Shown in pieces: positions 16,544 to 24,294 of a stretch of 46,223 bases of DNA (the stretch's first letter is position 1; the number at the start of each line of letters is the position of its first letter). The notes beneath the pieces are model-generated. The model made no database searches and was not told where the DNA came from. It saw only the letters and a program-made list of their open reading frames with translations. The position numbers and the translations under genes were made by a program. Location: the NCBI GenBank assembly GCA_022791575.1, contig JAAVZI010000062.1:1-46223 (forward strand), given 5' to 3'. Origin of the DNA: Lachnospiraceae bacterium. Lineage in GTDB: Bacteria; Bacillota; Clostridia; Lachnospirales; Lachnospiraceae.

Positions 16544-16903
16544 CTACTCCACAACATGCTCCCTTCCCTGTGCTATAATGGTTCTCACATGCTCATCTGC
16601 CAGAGAATAAAATACAGACTTTCCTTCCCGCCTTCCTGCAACTAGTTTAGACTGCTTTAGAATTTTTAACTGGTGGGAAATTGCTGACTGGGTCATATTC
16701 AGCGCCTGTGCCAAATCACAAACACACACTTCTGCCTCAAACAGCACAAATAAAATTCGAATTCTGGTAGAATCTCCAAACACCTTGAATAGCTCTGCCA
16801 GATCATATAATTCTTCCTCCGGCGGCAATTTCTCATTTACTATTTTTAACAATTCCTCATGTATCTGAAAATTCTCACAACACTCCACTTCCTGTCGTTT
16901 CAC
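16544..16903 (-). CDS. ArsR/SmtB metal repressor (CadC-like)
   Basis: About 119 residues; winged helix with LFKVFGDSTRIRILFVLFEA and recognition helix MTQSAISHQLKILKQ. Metal ligands of both known site types are visible: N-terminal Cys pair ECCE plus CVC in the alpha3 region (the alpha3N Cd/Pb site of CadC), and D-E-H with E-H near the C-terminus (alpha5 Zn site). I prefer the GTG at 16903, with AGAAGGTGAG before it, over the ATG at 16921, which lies inside the operator. It leads the operon with the HMA protein and the P-type ATPase and should repress it until metal binds. Confidence 0.8.
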   Translation of the reverse strand: MKRQEVECCENFQIHEELLKIVNEKLPPEEELYDLAELFKVFGDSTRIRILFVLFEAEVCVCDLAQALNMTQSAISHQLKILKQSKLVAGRREGKSVFYSLADEHVRTIIAQGREHVVE

Positions 16904-16919
16904 ATTCTCACCTTCTTTC

Positions 16920-16971
16920 ATATGAATAATTGTTCATATATTCATTATACATTAAATTCTATGATTGTCAA
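16920..16971 (-). promoter_or_regulatory. Promoter and ArsR-type operator of the metal operon
   Basis: Minus-strand TTGACA (16971-16966), 16-bp spacer, TATAAT (16949-16944). Right after it ATATGAACAATTATTCATAT (16939-16920) is an imperfect dyad of the SmtB/CzrA class (ATATGAA...TTCATAT), overlapping the expected transcription start. Confidence 0.75.
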
Positions 16972-17042
16972 TATAGTATTGTTAAATTTTTTCATACTTT
17001 ATTCGGCTGCTATTGAAAATGCTGCCAAATCAAAACTCACTC

Positions 17043-17071
17043 TTGACAAACCCGTACAGACATGGTAATAC
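17043..17071 (+). promoter_or_regulatory. Promoter upstream of the 127-aa gene
   Basis: TTGACA (17043-17048), a 17-bp spacer and TAATAC (17066-17071) stand 48 bp before the start codon at 17119. This promoter is back to back with that of the metal operon. Confidence 0.55.
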
Positions 17072-17118
17072 AAATTTATAATGGAAAAATGCAATTTAAA
17101 ATAAGGAGGCATATACAT

Positions 17119-17502
17119 ATGTCCATTATCTATGATGCAAGCAAACTAAAAGTGTTCGAGCTTTTGGGACAATTATGCGAATATACCAATAAAACTGCCA
17201 ACTGGAAAGAAACCTTCTGGTCCGGCCTGCTTCAGGACCCCCATGTATACGAAGAATTTCTCTATTATCTGGAACACCACAATCTGGCCGGCAACTATAC
17301 AATTGCCGGATATTCTATTATTGATCTTTTTGTCTGGCAGCTGGACTGCTATAATCTTTCTGCGGATCAAGGTAAAATCGATGCACGCTGCAATAAAGAA
17401 GAACTGATTCTCAATGCGTTCTATCATATGCTGAAAATGCGGGATCATGAAGAAGAATATATCAAGAAATTTCAGAACGGTTTGGGAAATGACCATATGT
17501 AA
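17119..17502 (+). CDS. Uncharacterised 127-aa soluble protein
   Basis: AAGGAGG ends 9 bp before ATG 17119, so I use this start rather than the in-frame one at 17062. The product is soluble, rich in aromatic residues and helical (KLKVFELLGQLCEYTNKTAN, EEFLYYLEHHNLAGNYTIAG, ILNAFYHMLKMRDHEEEYIK), with no signal peptide or membrane segment. I do not recognise a family. It has its own promoter, and the divergent metal operon lies upstream. A role is not evident. Confidence 0.6.
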   Translation: MSIIYDASKLKVFELLGQLCEYTNKTANWKETFWSGLLQDPHVYEEFLYYLEHHNLAGNYTIAGYSIIDLFVWQLDCYNLSADQGKIDARCNKEELILNAFYHMLKMRDHEEEYIKKFQNGLGNDHM

Positions 17503-17618
17503 AAACCGGAGAAATCAGCTACAGCTAACTTCCCCGGTCCTATAAAATGTCCCCTTCCAATGTAGAGGACGAAACTGTCTTATTCAGACGAATGGTATCA
17601 TAGACTCTCTATTAGAGC

Positions 17619-18305
17619 CTATCCCCAGAAATCATAACGATTCTGGCTGGAAGAATAAATGCTTCCCTGTGAATTATACTGGCTGGAAATACTCTGTGAA
17701 GTAGATTTAGCATTATCTGCAGTACGTCCCGCCAGAAATGCTACTTTAGTCAGAAATGTACTGTCTGGACCAAAGACCTTTTTCATATCCTCCACACTGG
17801 CTGCTTTTAATTTCTCCTCATCCACGCTCAGCTTTCCATTCTTAAAAGAGATACCAAGCGCTCCTAAGCCACTGCTTTCACTTTCTGCTGCTGAAGCCAG
17901 CATATGATAATAATAATCATTCAAAGATCCAGAAGCCTTCTTCAGACTGTCTGCGGTTTTATTATAATTCTCTACTAATTTTTCAATGCTTTCATAAAGA
18001 ATGTCATTACTGCCGCTTTCTTCTGCTTTGGCATAAACAGAGTCCTTATCCTCTGCCAGAAACACCTGTGCTGCCGAAGCCAAACCACTGGCTGTCTTTT
18101 CCAGCTTATCATAGGTGTCCTTCTGAAAGAGCTTTGAGGAAGCACTGGTCTTATCGCTTTGATTATCCTTCTTACTCAATGCCCCTAATAATGTATTTTC
18201 ACTTTCTGTTCCGCTGCCGTTCACATAATCCAGCAGAGATGACCGATTAATGGGCAGTCCTGCCTTTCTGGCCGTTTCATTTAACATCTGTGTCGTAATA
18301 CGCAT
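17619..18305 (-). CDS. Uncharacterised protein with FliD-like C-terminal pattern
   Basis: A 228-residue Ser/Lys-rich, probably coiled protein without a signal peptide. The start at 18305 is set by AGAAAGGAG. After a low-complexity linker (about residues 40-60) it has helical segments and then GLGALGISFKNGKLSVDEEK, a pattern seen in the C-terminal domain of the flagellar cap protein FliD (short beta turn, 'GxLsxDexkl', then a helix about a phase or position index). No flagellar genes are nearby, so I infer only a distant structural likeness. The YFxG-like end (RYDFWG) is short and aromatic. Function unknown. Confidence 0.5.
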   Translation of the reverse strand: MRITTQMLNETARKAGLPINRSSLLDYVNGSGTESENTLLGALSKKDNQSDKTSASSKLFQKDTYDKLEKTASGLASAAQVFLAEDKDSVYAKAEESGSNDILYESIEKLVENYNKTADSLKKASGSLNDYYYHMLASAAESESSGLGALGISFKNGKLSVDEEKLKAASVEDMKKVFGPDSTFLTKVAFLAGRTADNAKSTSQSISSQYNSQGSIYSSSQNRYDFWG

Positions 18306-18451
18306 AGTTCTTCTCCTTTCTGCCTCGTTTAAAATCTTACGGCTATTATAGTTATCGGACAAAAAGCGGCATTTCCCAATGGAAAACACCGCTAAAATCA
18401 TCAAATGACCAAAAACTGCATGAAATGACTATGTATACGATTTCGAACTTT

Positions 18452-20392
18452 TTATTGCTCAATCTCAGCCAGCTTATCCTGAATCTGCTTTGACAAGGAT
18501 TCTACCATCTTCGTACTTGCAGAAATCTGCTCTGTTGCAGCTGCCAGATTCGAAACCCGGCCATCAACTTTAACAACCAACTCGGATAAGGTATCTGCCT
18601 GTTCCATCAAATTTTCCATAAATTCCCGAACTTCTGCCGAATTCTTATTAGAATCCTGAGCTGCTCCGCGGCTGGAATCTGACAAGCCCTTAATTTCATC
18701 TGCTACAACGGCAAAACCTCTTCCGGCTTCTCCTGCACGAGCCGCCTCAATCGAAGCATTCAATGATAATAGATTCGTCTGTGAGGCAATGCTGAAAATC
18801 GCATCATTATTCTGTTCTACACTTTTCAGCAATTCGGCAATATGATCAAACGCACTCTTCATTTCTTGGCTGAAATGATTAATATTCTGTATATCTATTG
18901 CAATTTCCGTGCTCTCTTGGGCATTGCTTTCATTTCCATCACTCAAATCACTAAGCGAATTCAGCATCACTTTAAAATTCTCAGCGGAATCTGCAATAAT
19001 CTCACTGTTTCTTTCTGCAATCATAATCCGCTCTTCTGACCGCTTCTTTACTTCTTCATTTAATGCACGAGCCTTTTTCGTTTCTTCAACAGCAAGATCC
19101 TTGGCATAATGTACACAATTATCCTTGGTATTAATCCCATTATGAATAGCATTTGCCATCATAGCACAGGTCTTATAACCACAGGCTGAACAATCCATAT
19201 TTTGTTTCACCTCGGTCGTTTTACCCATATCTTTAAAGATTGCTGCCAGCTCTGCTGCTGAGGGCTCTTTTAATTTAATCTCACTGGAATGGTCTGTATA
19301 ATGACGAATAAAATCTTCCAATCTCAGATTCTTAAACTGGGCATTAAATGCTGCCAGTCTCTTCTTAGGTGACAGATTCTTACCCCATGCCCCCTTTTTC
19401 TTCATACTGGCTGTACGAATCTTCCACAGATTCATAATCACATCATCACCAACACCGTGCTCATCCTCTACACCTGTTCCATAGATACAGCCCCTTTCAC
19501 AGTTCAGGGCATCTACCATAAACGGCAGACTTTTTCTGCTATTAATCCGCTCCAGATATTCATGCAGATAATCATACATTTCTTCTTCACCCTCTGACTG
19601 ACGGATAAATATGTCATCTCCCATAAACCATTGTACATTTTCTTTCAGTCCACCCGGTGTAGGATAGATGGAACCTAGTCCATATTCAATCTCGTCCTTC
19701 GCTAATCCGCTTCCTTGCAGTCTGTGTTCTCTAATATATTCCATCATATGGTCAAATGTCACATTATAAGAAACATAACCGCCGCAATTGGGATCATCGA
19801 TTTCCATTTTCTTGGCAATACATGGGCTGATAAAAGCTAGTTTATCTGTAATTCCCATATATTTCTTAGCATAGATCGCTCCGCACATCAAAGGACTGTG
19901 TACTGGCATTAGCTTTGGCAGAAGCTCTGGTATATATTTTTCAATATAATCAACAACAGCTGGACAAGGCTGTGAGATTCCTCCCAGAAACTGATTCTGC
20001 GTTATGTATTTTAAATACGCCCAGGTTGTAATGTCAGCACCGAAGGAAATACTAATAATCCGATTGACTCCGGCCTGCTTTAATATTCCCAGATACTTCT
20101 GATATTCATTCATATAATAGGCCATAAAAGCAGGTGCCACTAATACCGATATCTTGGTCCCATTTTTTAAATCCTCGAAAAAACGTTCGGTATCATCGCG
20201 ATAAGAACGGGCATCACGCGAACAGACATCAAAGCAGGAACCACATGCAATACAAGCATTTCCATCCACATCGATTCTTGTTCTGCCATCCGGCATAGTA
20301 ACTATATGATTCGCTCCCAGCACCGGACACGCTGAAATACATTTATTACAGACTATACAATTATCATTTGTGTAAACTAATCCTTCATTCAT
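18452..20392 (-). CDS. Soluble [FeFe]-hydrogenase-like domain fused to MCP signalling domain
   Basis: A 646-residue modular protein. Residues 12-22 ([11 protein letters not shown]) and 47-57 ([11 protein letters not shown]) are two 4Fe-4S ferredoxin motifs. Residues about 80-345 form the hydrogenase large-subunit C-terminal domain, with H-cluster-type cysteines C143 (QPCP), C191 (SPCIAKKME), C298 and C302 (NCERGC). Residues 401-426 hold another cysteine set (CSACGYKTC...C). Residues about 465-646 are an MCP coiled coil with the hairpin tip [20 protein letters not shown]. There is no membrane helix, so it would be a cytosolic chemoreceptor or kinase modulator reading H2 or redox state. The classical TSCCP motif is altered, so catalysis is doubtful and sensing likely. 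Its own promoter lies at 20479-20507. Confidence 0.8.
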   Translation of the reverse strand: MNEGLVYTNDNCIVCNKCISACPVLGANHIVTMPDGRTRIDVDGNACIACGSCFDVCSRDARSYRDDTERFFEDLKNGTKISVLVAPAFMAYYMNEYQKYLGILKQAGVNRIISISFGADITTWAYLKYITQNQFLGGISQPCPAVVDYIEKYIPELLPKLMPVHSPLMCGAIYAKKYMGITDKLAFISPCIAKKMEIDDPNCGGYVSYNVTFDHMMEYIREHRLQGSGLAKDEIEYGLGSIYPTPGGLKENVQWFMGDDIFIRQSEGEEEMYDYLHEYLERINSRKSLPFMVDALNCERGCIYGTGVEDEHGVGDDVIMNLWKIRTASMKKKGAWGKNLSPKKRLAAFNAQFKNLRLEDFIRHYTDHSSEIKLKEPSAAELAAIFKDMGKTTEVKQNMDCSACGYKTCAMMANAIHNGINTKDNCVHYAKDLAVEETKKARALNEEVKKRSEERIMIAERNSEIIADSAENFKVMLNSLSDLSDGNESNAQESTEIAIDIQNINHFSQEMKSAFDHIAELLKSVEQNNDAIFSIASQTNLLSLNASIEAARAGEAGRGFAVVADEIKGLSDSSRGAAQDSNKNSAEVREFMENLMEQADTLSELVVKVDGRVSNLAAATEQISASTKMVESLSKQIQDKLAEIEQ

Positions 20393-20478
20393 ATTCTTCT
20401 CTCCTATTCTGTTATAGCCTTTCTCTAAAAGTTAAATCAAATAAATTCTAATATCGCACAACTAATTTCTGTCTACAT

Positions 20479-20507
20479 ATTATATCATTTTGCACGAATT
20501 TTCACAA
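20479..20507 (-). promoter_or_regulatory. Promoter of the hydrogenase-MCP gene
   Basis: Minus-strand TTGTGA (20507-20502), 17-bp spacer and perfect TATAAT (20484-20479), about 87 bp before the start at 20392. Confidence 0.6.
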
Positions 20508-20571
20508 GAGAAAATTACATTTTTATAAAATATTACCATAACAGAATCTAACCGCCAATCGATAGATTTAC

Positions 20572-20600
20572 TTGCAAACAATTTAGTCTTTTGATATACT
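20572..20600 (+). promoter_or_regulatory. Promoter of the SsuABC-type importer operon
   Basis: TTGCAA (20572-20577), 17-bp spacer, TATACT (20595-20600), followed 36 bp later by the substrate-binding-protein gene with an AGAAAGGAAGG ribosome site. Confidence 0.6.
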
Positions 20601-20636
20601 AAATCCAGCAAGTTTTAGAAAGGAAGGAACCATAAT

Positions 20637-21692
20637 ATGCAAAAGAAACTATTGTCACTACTGCTCCTGTTCTGCCTGGCCTTTTGTACTCTGGCAGGCT
20701 GTTCTTCCAGTGATACTGACAAAGAACAAAAGGACCCAAACAAAACAGAAACTGCCAAAAAATCTGAAGAAACCAGCAAGCCGCAGACCACCCCTATTGA
20801 CATCAACATCGGCTGTATGAAAGGCCCCACAGCCATCGGTATGATCAAGCTGCTGTCCGATTCGGATGAGGGAACCGCCCAGAACCACTACAACTACACC
20901 ATCGCCGGAACCGCTGACGAACTTAGCGCCGGACTGGTCAACGGCAGCCTGGACATTGCCGCAGTTCCCTGCAACCTGGCCAGCATCCTCTATAACAAAA
21001 CCAACGGCGAGATTATAACGGCTGCCGTGAATACTCTCGGCGTCCTCTACATTGTAGAAGCCGGCGAAACCATCCAGAGCGTCAAAGACCTGGCCGGAAA
21101 AACCATTTATTCCACTGGACAGGGAACGACGCCGGAATACACGCTGCGCTACCTCCTGACCTGTGCCGGCCTTGATCCTGACAAAGACGTTACCATTGAA
21201 TACAAATCCGAAGCAGCAGAGGTGGTTGCCACACTGGCACAGAATCCGCAGGCCGTTGCCATGCTTCCGCAGCCCTACGTCACCGTCGCCATGACCAAGA
21301 ACGATAAGCTTCGCATTGCGCTTGACATTACCAAAGAATGGGAAGCACAAAACGACGGCACGGTTGTCACCGGAGTCATCGTAGCCCGCAAATCCTTCAT
21401 AGAGGAACATAAAGACGCATTTGCAAATTTCCTCTCTGAATATGAGAAATCAACCGCATACGCCAACAGCAGCGTAGAGGAAACCGCCGCACTGCTGGAG
21501 AAATTTGACGTGTTTCAGGCAGCAATTGCCAAACAGGCCATCCCTTACTGCAACGTCACCTATCTGGACGGCCAGGAAATGCAGAAAAATGTCCTGGCAT
21601 ACTTAAAAGTATTATACGACCAGAATCCAGCCTCCATCGGCGGCACTTTACCAGAGGAAGGAATGTTCAATCTTGAAGGCAGCGGCAGCTAA
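20637..21692 (+). CDS. ABC importer substrate-binding lipoprotein (SsuA/ThiY-like)
   Basis: A 351-residue lipoprotein: signal peptide with lipobox LAGC (lipidated Cys22), a charged linker to about residue 50, then a type II periplasmic-binding fold of the NMT1/SsuA (COG0715) group. DELSAGLVNGSLDIAAVPCN and VKDLAGKTIYSTGQGTTPEY are typical of this group, whose members bind sulfonates, thiamin precursors, riboflavin or other small ligands. Here the ligand cannot be told from the sequence. The gene leads an operon with permease and ATPase, all overlapping or within 2 bp. Confidence 0.8.
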   Translation: MQKKLLSLLLLFCLAFCTLAGCSSSDTDKEQKDPNKTETAKKSEETSKPQTTPIDINIGCMKGPTAIGMIKLLSDSDEGTAQNHYNYTIAGTADELSAGLVNGSLDIAAVPCNLASILYNKTNGEIITAAVNTLGVLYIVEAGETIQSVKDLAGKTIYSTGQGTTPEYTLRYLLTCAGLDPDKDVTIEYKSEAAEVVATLAQNPQAVAMLPQPYVTVAMTKNDKLRIALDITKEWEAQNDGTVVTGVIVARKSFIEEHKDAFANFLSEYEKSTAYANSSVEETAALLEKFDVFQAAIAKQAIPYCNVTYLDGQEMQKNVLAYLKVLYDQNPASIGGTLPEEGMFNLEGSGS

Positions 21693-22446
21693 GCGTAAAA
21701 ATTACAAACGATTCAGCACTCTATTCTATCTAGGTTCCATTCTGTTCTGGATTGGCCTGTGGCAGCTGGCGGCTGTCCGCCTCTCTAAGGAATTGTTTCT
21801 GCCGGCGCCGGCCAAGGTATGCCAGGTTCTCTGGAAGGATCTAATTCCTTCCAGGGAATTCTGGTCCAGCATCCAGGTATCGCTTCTTCATATCGGAACT
21901 GGATTTCTCGCAGGCGCCCTCGCCGGAACCGGGCTGGCTGCACTGTCCTTTCTGTGCCGCCCTATCCGCGTTCTGCTCTGGTTTCCCATAAAAATTATCA
22001 AATCCGTCCCTGTAGCCTCGTTCGTTATCCTCGTCCTGCTGTGGATTCCCTCCTCCGGCCTCTCCGTAGTGATTCCATTTCTAATGGTACTGCCGGTGCT
22101 CTATATCCATACGCTGTCCGGCTTAGAGCACACCGATCAAAGGCTTTTAGAAATGGCGCAGATTTTCCGTCTATCCAGATGGAAAAAGGCGCTTCAGATC
22201 TACCTTCCCCAGGTGCTGCCCCAGATCGGCTCCGCCTGTTCCCTCGCCATCGGCATGGCCTGGAAATCCGGCATTGCCGCCGAGATCATCGGGCTTTCCA
22301 AAGGCACCATGGGAAATGCGCTCTATCAAGCCAAAATCTATCTGATGACGCCCGAACTATTTGCCTGGACTATCGTTATTGTCGGACTCAGCATTGCCTG
22401 TGAATGGGGAATGAAAGGGCTGGTCCGACTGCTGGAAAGGATATAA
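21673..22446 (+). CDS. ABC importer permease (SsuC-like)
   Basis: A 257-residue permease with about six membrane helices and the EAA-type coupling motif (EMAQIFRLSRWKKALQIYLP) of binding-protein-dependent importers. The frame opens with a TTG at 21673, overlapping the end of the lipoprotein gene by 20 bp; AGGAAGGA lies about 11 bp before it. Its family transports small organic anions or cofactors in partnership with COG0715 binding proteins. Confidence 0.8.
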   Translation: MKAAAAKRKNYKRFSTLFYLGSILFWIGLWQLAAVRLSKELFLPAPAKVCQVLWKDLIPSREFWSSIQVSLLHIGTGFLAGALAGTGLAALSFLCRPIRVLLWFPIKIIKSVPVASFVILVLLWIPSSGLSVVIPFLMVLPVLYIHTLSGLEHTDQRLLEMAQIFRLSRWKKALQIYLPQVLPQIGSACSLAIGMAWKSGIAAEIIGLSKGTMGNALYQAKIYLMTPELFAWTIVIVGLSIACEWGMKGLVRLLERI

Positions 22447-22447
22447 T

Positions 22448-23044
22448 ATGAACCATCAAGCATCCAAATATCTGGAAATCAAACATCTTACCTTTTCATA
22501 TGGTGAACAGGATCTGTTCCGCGATTTTTCTGCCCGTTTCCCGGCCGGTGAATGGTCCGCCCTGATGGCACAGTCAGGCGCCGGCAAAACGACATTGCTG
22601 CGGCTGGCCGCAGGGCTTCTATCCCCCCAGGAAGGAGAAATTGTATATCCATCCGCCAATCCCAGATTTTCCTTTGTCTTTCAGGAAAACCGGCTGATTG
22701 AAGGGCATACCGTGGCGAAAAATCTGCGGCTGGTCAATCCGAAGCTTTCCCTCGAAGCCTTACGGACCTGCCTAAAACGCTCCGGCCTTCCCGAATCCTA
22801 TCTGCATACAAAGGTGCGCAGACTGAGCGGTGGGGAACAGCGCCGGATTTCTATTCTGCGCGCGCTGCTGGCAGAATATGAGATTCTGCTGCTGGACGAG
22901 CCATTTACCGGGATGGACGAGAACACAAAGCGGACGATGATGGCTTATATGCGCGCAGAGACAGCCGGAAAAACGGTGCTTCTTGTAACCCATGAGGAAC
23001 AAGAAGCACAGGCGCTTGCCTGCAATCTGATTATACATTTATAG
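22448..23044 (+). CDS. ABC importer ATPase (SsuB-like, short)
   Basis: A 198-residue ATPase: Walker A AQSGAGKTT, Q-loop FQENRLIEG, signature LSGGEQRRI, Walker B ILLLDEPF and H-loop VTHEEQEA. It is at the short end of the SsuB/TauB family (usually 230-260 residues), ending soon after the H-loop, but all catalytic motifs are present. It starts one base after the permease stop and closes the operon. Confidence 0.8.
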   Translation: MNHQASKYLEIKHLTFSYGEQDLFRDFSARFPAGEWSALMAQSGAGKTTLLRLAAGLLSPQEGEIVYPSANPRFSFVFQENRLIEGHTVAKNLRLVNPKLSLEALRTCLKRSGLPESYLHTKVRRLSGGEQRRISILRALLAEYEILLLDEPFTGMDENTKRTMMAYMRAETAGKTVLLVTHEEQEAQALACNLIIHL

Positions 23045-23156
23045 TTCTATCTATGCTCAAAATGTCAAGATATTATCTCTCATGAATGCTATAGTATAAG
23101 CATACCATATATGGTTCTACCGGCTGGTTATCTTTCACCAAAACAGGAGGAGCTTT

Positions 23157-23957
23157 ATGAGAAATTTCTATATTCTGACGGAGGCCTTAGAATATATTGA
23201 ACAAAATATCTGTGAGAACATTAACAGCCAGATGATTGCAGACTACTGCTGCGTGTCCCTGTCCAGCCTTCAGAAGCTGTTTCGTATAGGACTGCACCTG
23301 AGCATAAAAGAATATATAGAAAAACGCAGAATGTGCTTGGCTGCGCGGGATATCCTGCATTCAAACAAAAAGCTCATAGATATTGCCTATCAATATCAGT
23401 TTTCCTCACCTGAAAGCTTTACTAGGGCATTTACCAGAATATGGAATGAGACTCCATCCTCCTATCGCAAACATTGGAAATTCTCAGGATTATTTCCAAG
23501 AATTAATTATGATTATAAAGAAGGAGGCCGGATTATGGCATCAAAAAATGTAGATATCAGCGAAGCCTATGAAACCTTTCGAAGCATGAGCAACAGTTAT
23601 GTGATCTGTTTTGATATTATTAAAATGATGGCAATTAATAACATTTCCCATGAAGCCGGAGACCTTGCCATTATCGAAGTATGCAAGCGGATCGATGCAG
23701 TCAGCAGTGACCAAATGCTGCTGTTTCGGTTTGGCGGAGATGAATTCGCCCTAGTGACCGGACTGGATGATCTGGAAGAAACCCAGAAAATAGCCCAACA
23801 GATTTTATCTAAGAACGAAGAACCCATATACTGGCAGGATCAGAAAATTCCCGTTTCTGTTCGTGCTGGCTATACGCGAATCCCTGAAAAAAGTCTCTAT
23901 AAAGGTGATTTTTTCATTGAACTGCACAATACGGTTCATAAAATTAAGACAAATTAA
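23157..23957 (+). CDS. AraC-type HTH fused to a GGDEF domain
   Basis: A 266-residue protein with AGGAGG ahead of the ATG. Residues about 8-108 are an AraC DNA-binding module (two HTHs; IAYQYQFSSPESFTRAFTRI then ETPSSYRKH is the family signature). Residues about 145-260 form a short GGDEF domain with an intact RFGGDEFALV (193-197) and a preceding DIIKMMAINNISHEAGD that resembles the DxDxFKxxND..GH..GD metal/substrate segment. The usual DxLTxLxNR start is missing, so activity is uncertain. The combination suggests a regulator tied to cyclic-di-GMP, either made or bound. It lies between the importer operon and the riboflavin operon. Confidence 0.75.
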   Translation: MRNFYILTEALEYIEQNICENINSQMIADYCCVSLSSLQKLFRIGLHLSIKEYIEKRRMCLAARDILHSNKKLIDIAYQYQFSSPESFTRAFTRIWNETPSSYRKHWKFSGLFPRINYDYKEGGRIMASKNVDISEAYETFRSMSNSYVICFDIIKMMAINNISHEAGDLAIIEVCKRIDAVSSDQMLLFRFGGDEFALVTGLDDLEETQKIAQQILSKNEEPIYWQDQKIPVSVRAGYTRIPEKSLYKGDFFIELHNTVHKIKTN

Positions 23958-24007
23958 TATATTTCACATCAAAATATTGCACCTATTTTATTTTATGAAT
24001 TCGGCTA

Positions 24008-24036
24008 TTGACAAATAAAAAAGATCGGCATATACT
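24008..24036 (+). promoter_or_regulatory. Promoter of the riboflavin operon
   Basis: TTGACA (24008-24013), 17-bp spacer and TATACT (24031-24036), about 20 bp ahead of the FMN riboswitch. Confidence 0.8.
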
Positions 24037-24054
24037 GTAAGCAATTGCATAAGC

Positions 24055-24193
24055 ATTCTTCGGGGCAGGGTGCAATTCCCTACCGGCGGTAATTGCCTGA
24101 TATGATAATTATTCTGAGCATAAGCCCGCGAGCATTTTGCATGATTTGGTGTGAATCCAAAGCCGACAGTATAGTCTGGATGATAGAAGAATA
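24055..24193 (+). promoter_or_regulatory. FMN riboswitch (RFN element)
   Basis: All conserved blocks of the RFN element are present in order: TTCGGGGCAGGGTG, CCCTACCGGCGGT, AGCCCGCGAGC, TTGGTGTGAATCCAAAGCC, GACAGTATAGTCTGGAT and the closing GAAGAAT. It lies 102 bp before ribD and is followed by a terminator at 24225-24256. In Firmicutes, FMN binding stabilises the aptamer and lets the terminator form, shutting off rib transcription. Confidence 0.97.
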
Positions 24194-24224
24194 TATCAAA
24201 AACTAGTTTTATTTTTATTATATT

Positions 24225-24256
24225 AAAGTCCCAAGAATCACTCTTGGGACTTTTTA
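24225..24256 (+). terminator. Riboswitch-controlled terminator before ribD
   Basis: AGTCCCAAGA and TCTTGGGACT form a perfect 10-bp stem (11 with the flanking A:T) around a 5-nt loop and are followed by TTTTTAT. It sits between the aptamer and ribD and is the expected expression platform. Confidence 0.9.
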
Positions 24257-24294
24257 TGCTGCTTAGGCATCTATAGAAAAGGAGAACGCTGTCC

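Noticed and set aside
20658-21410. 250-codon minus-strand frame
   Set aside because: Antisense to the lipoprotein gene; glycine/valine-rich nonsense without a ribosome site.
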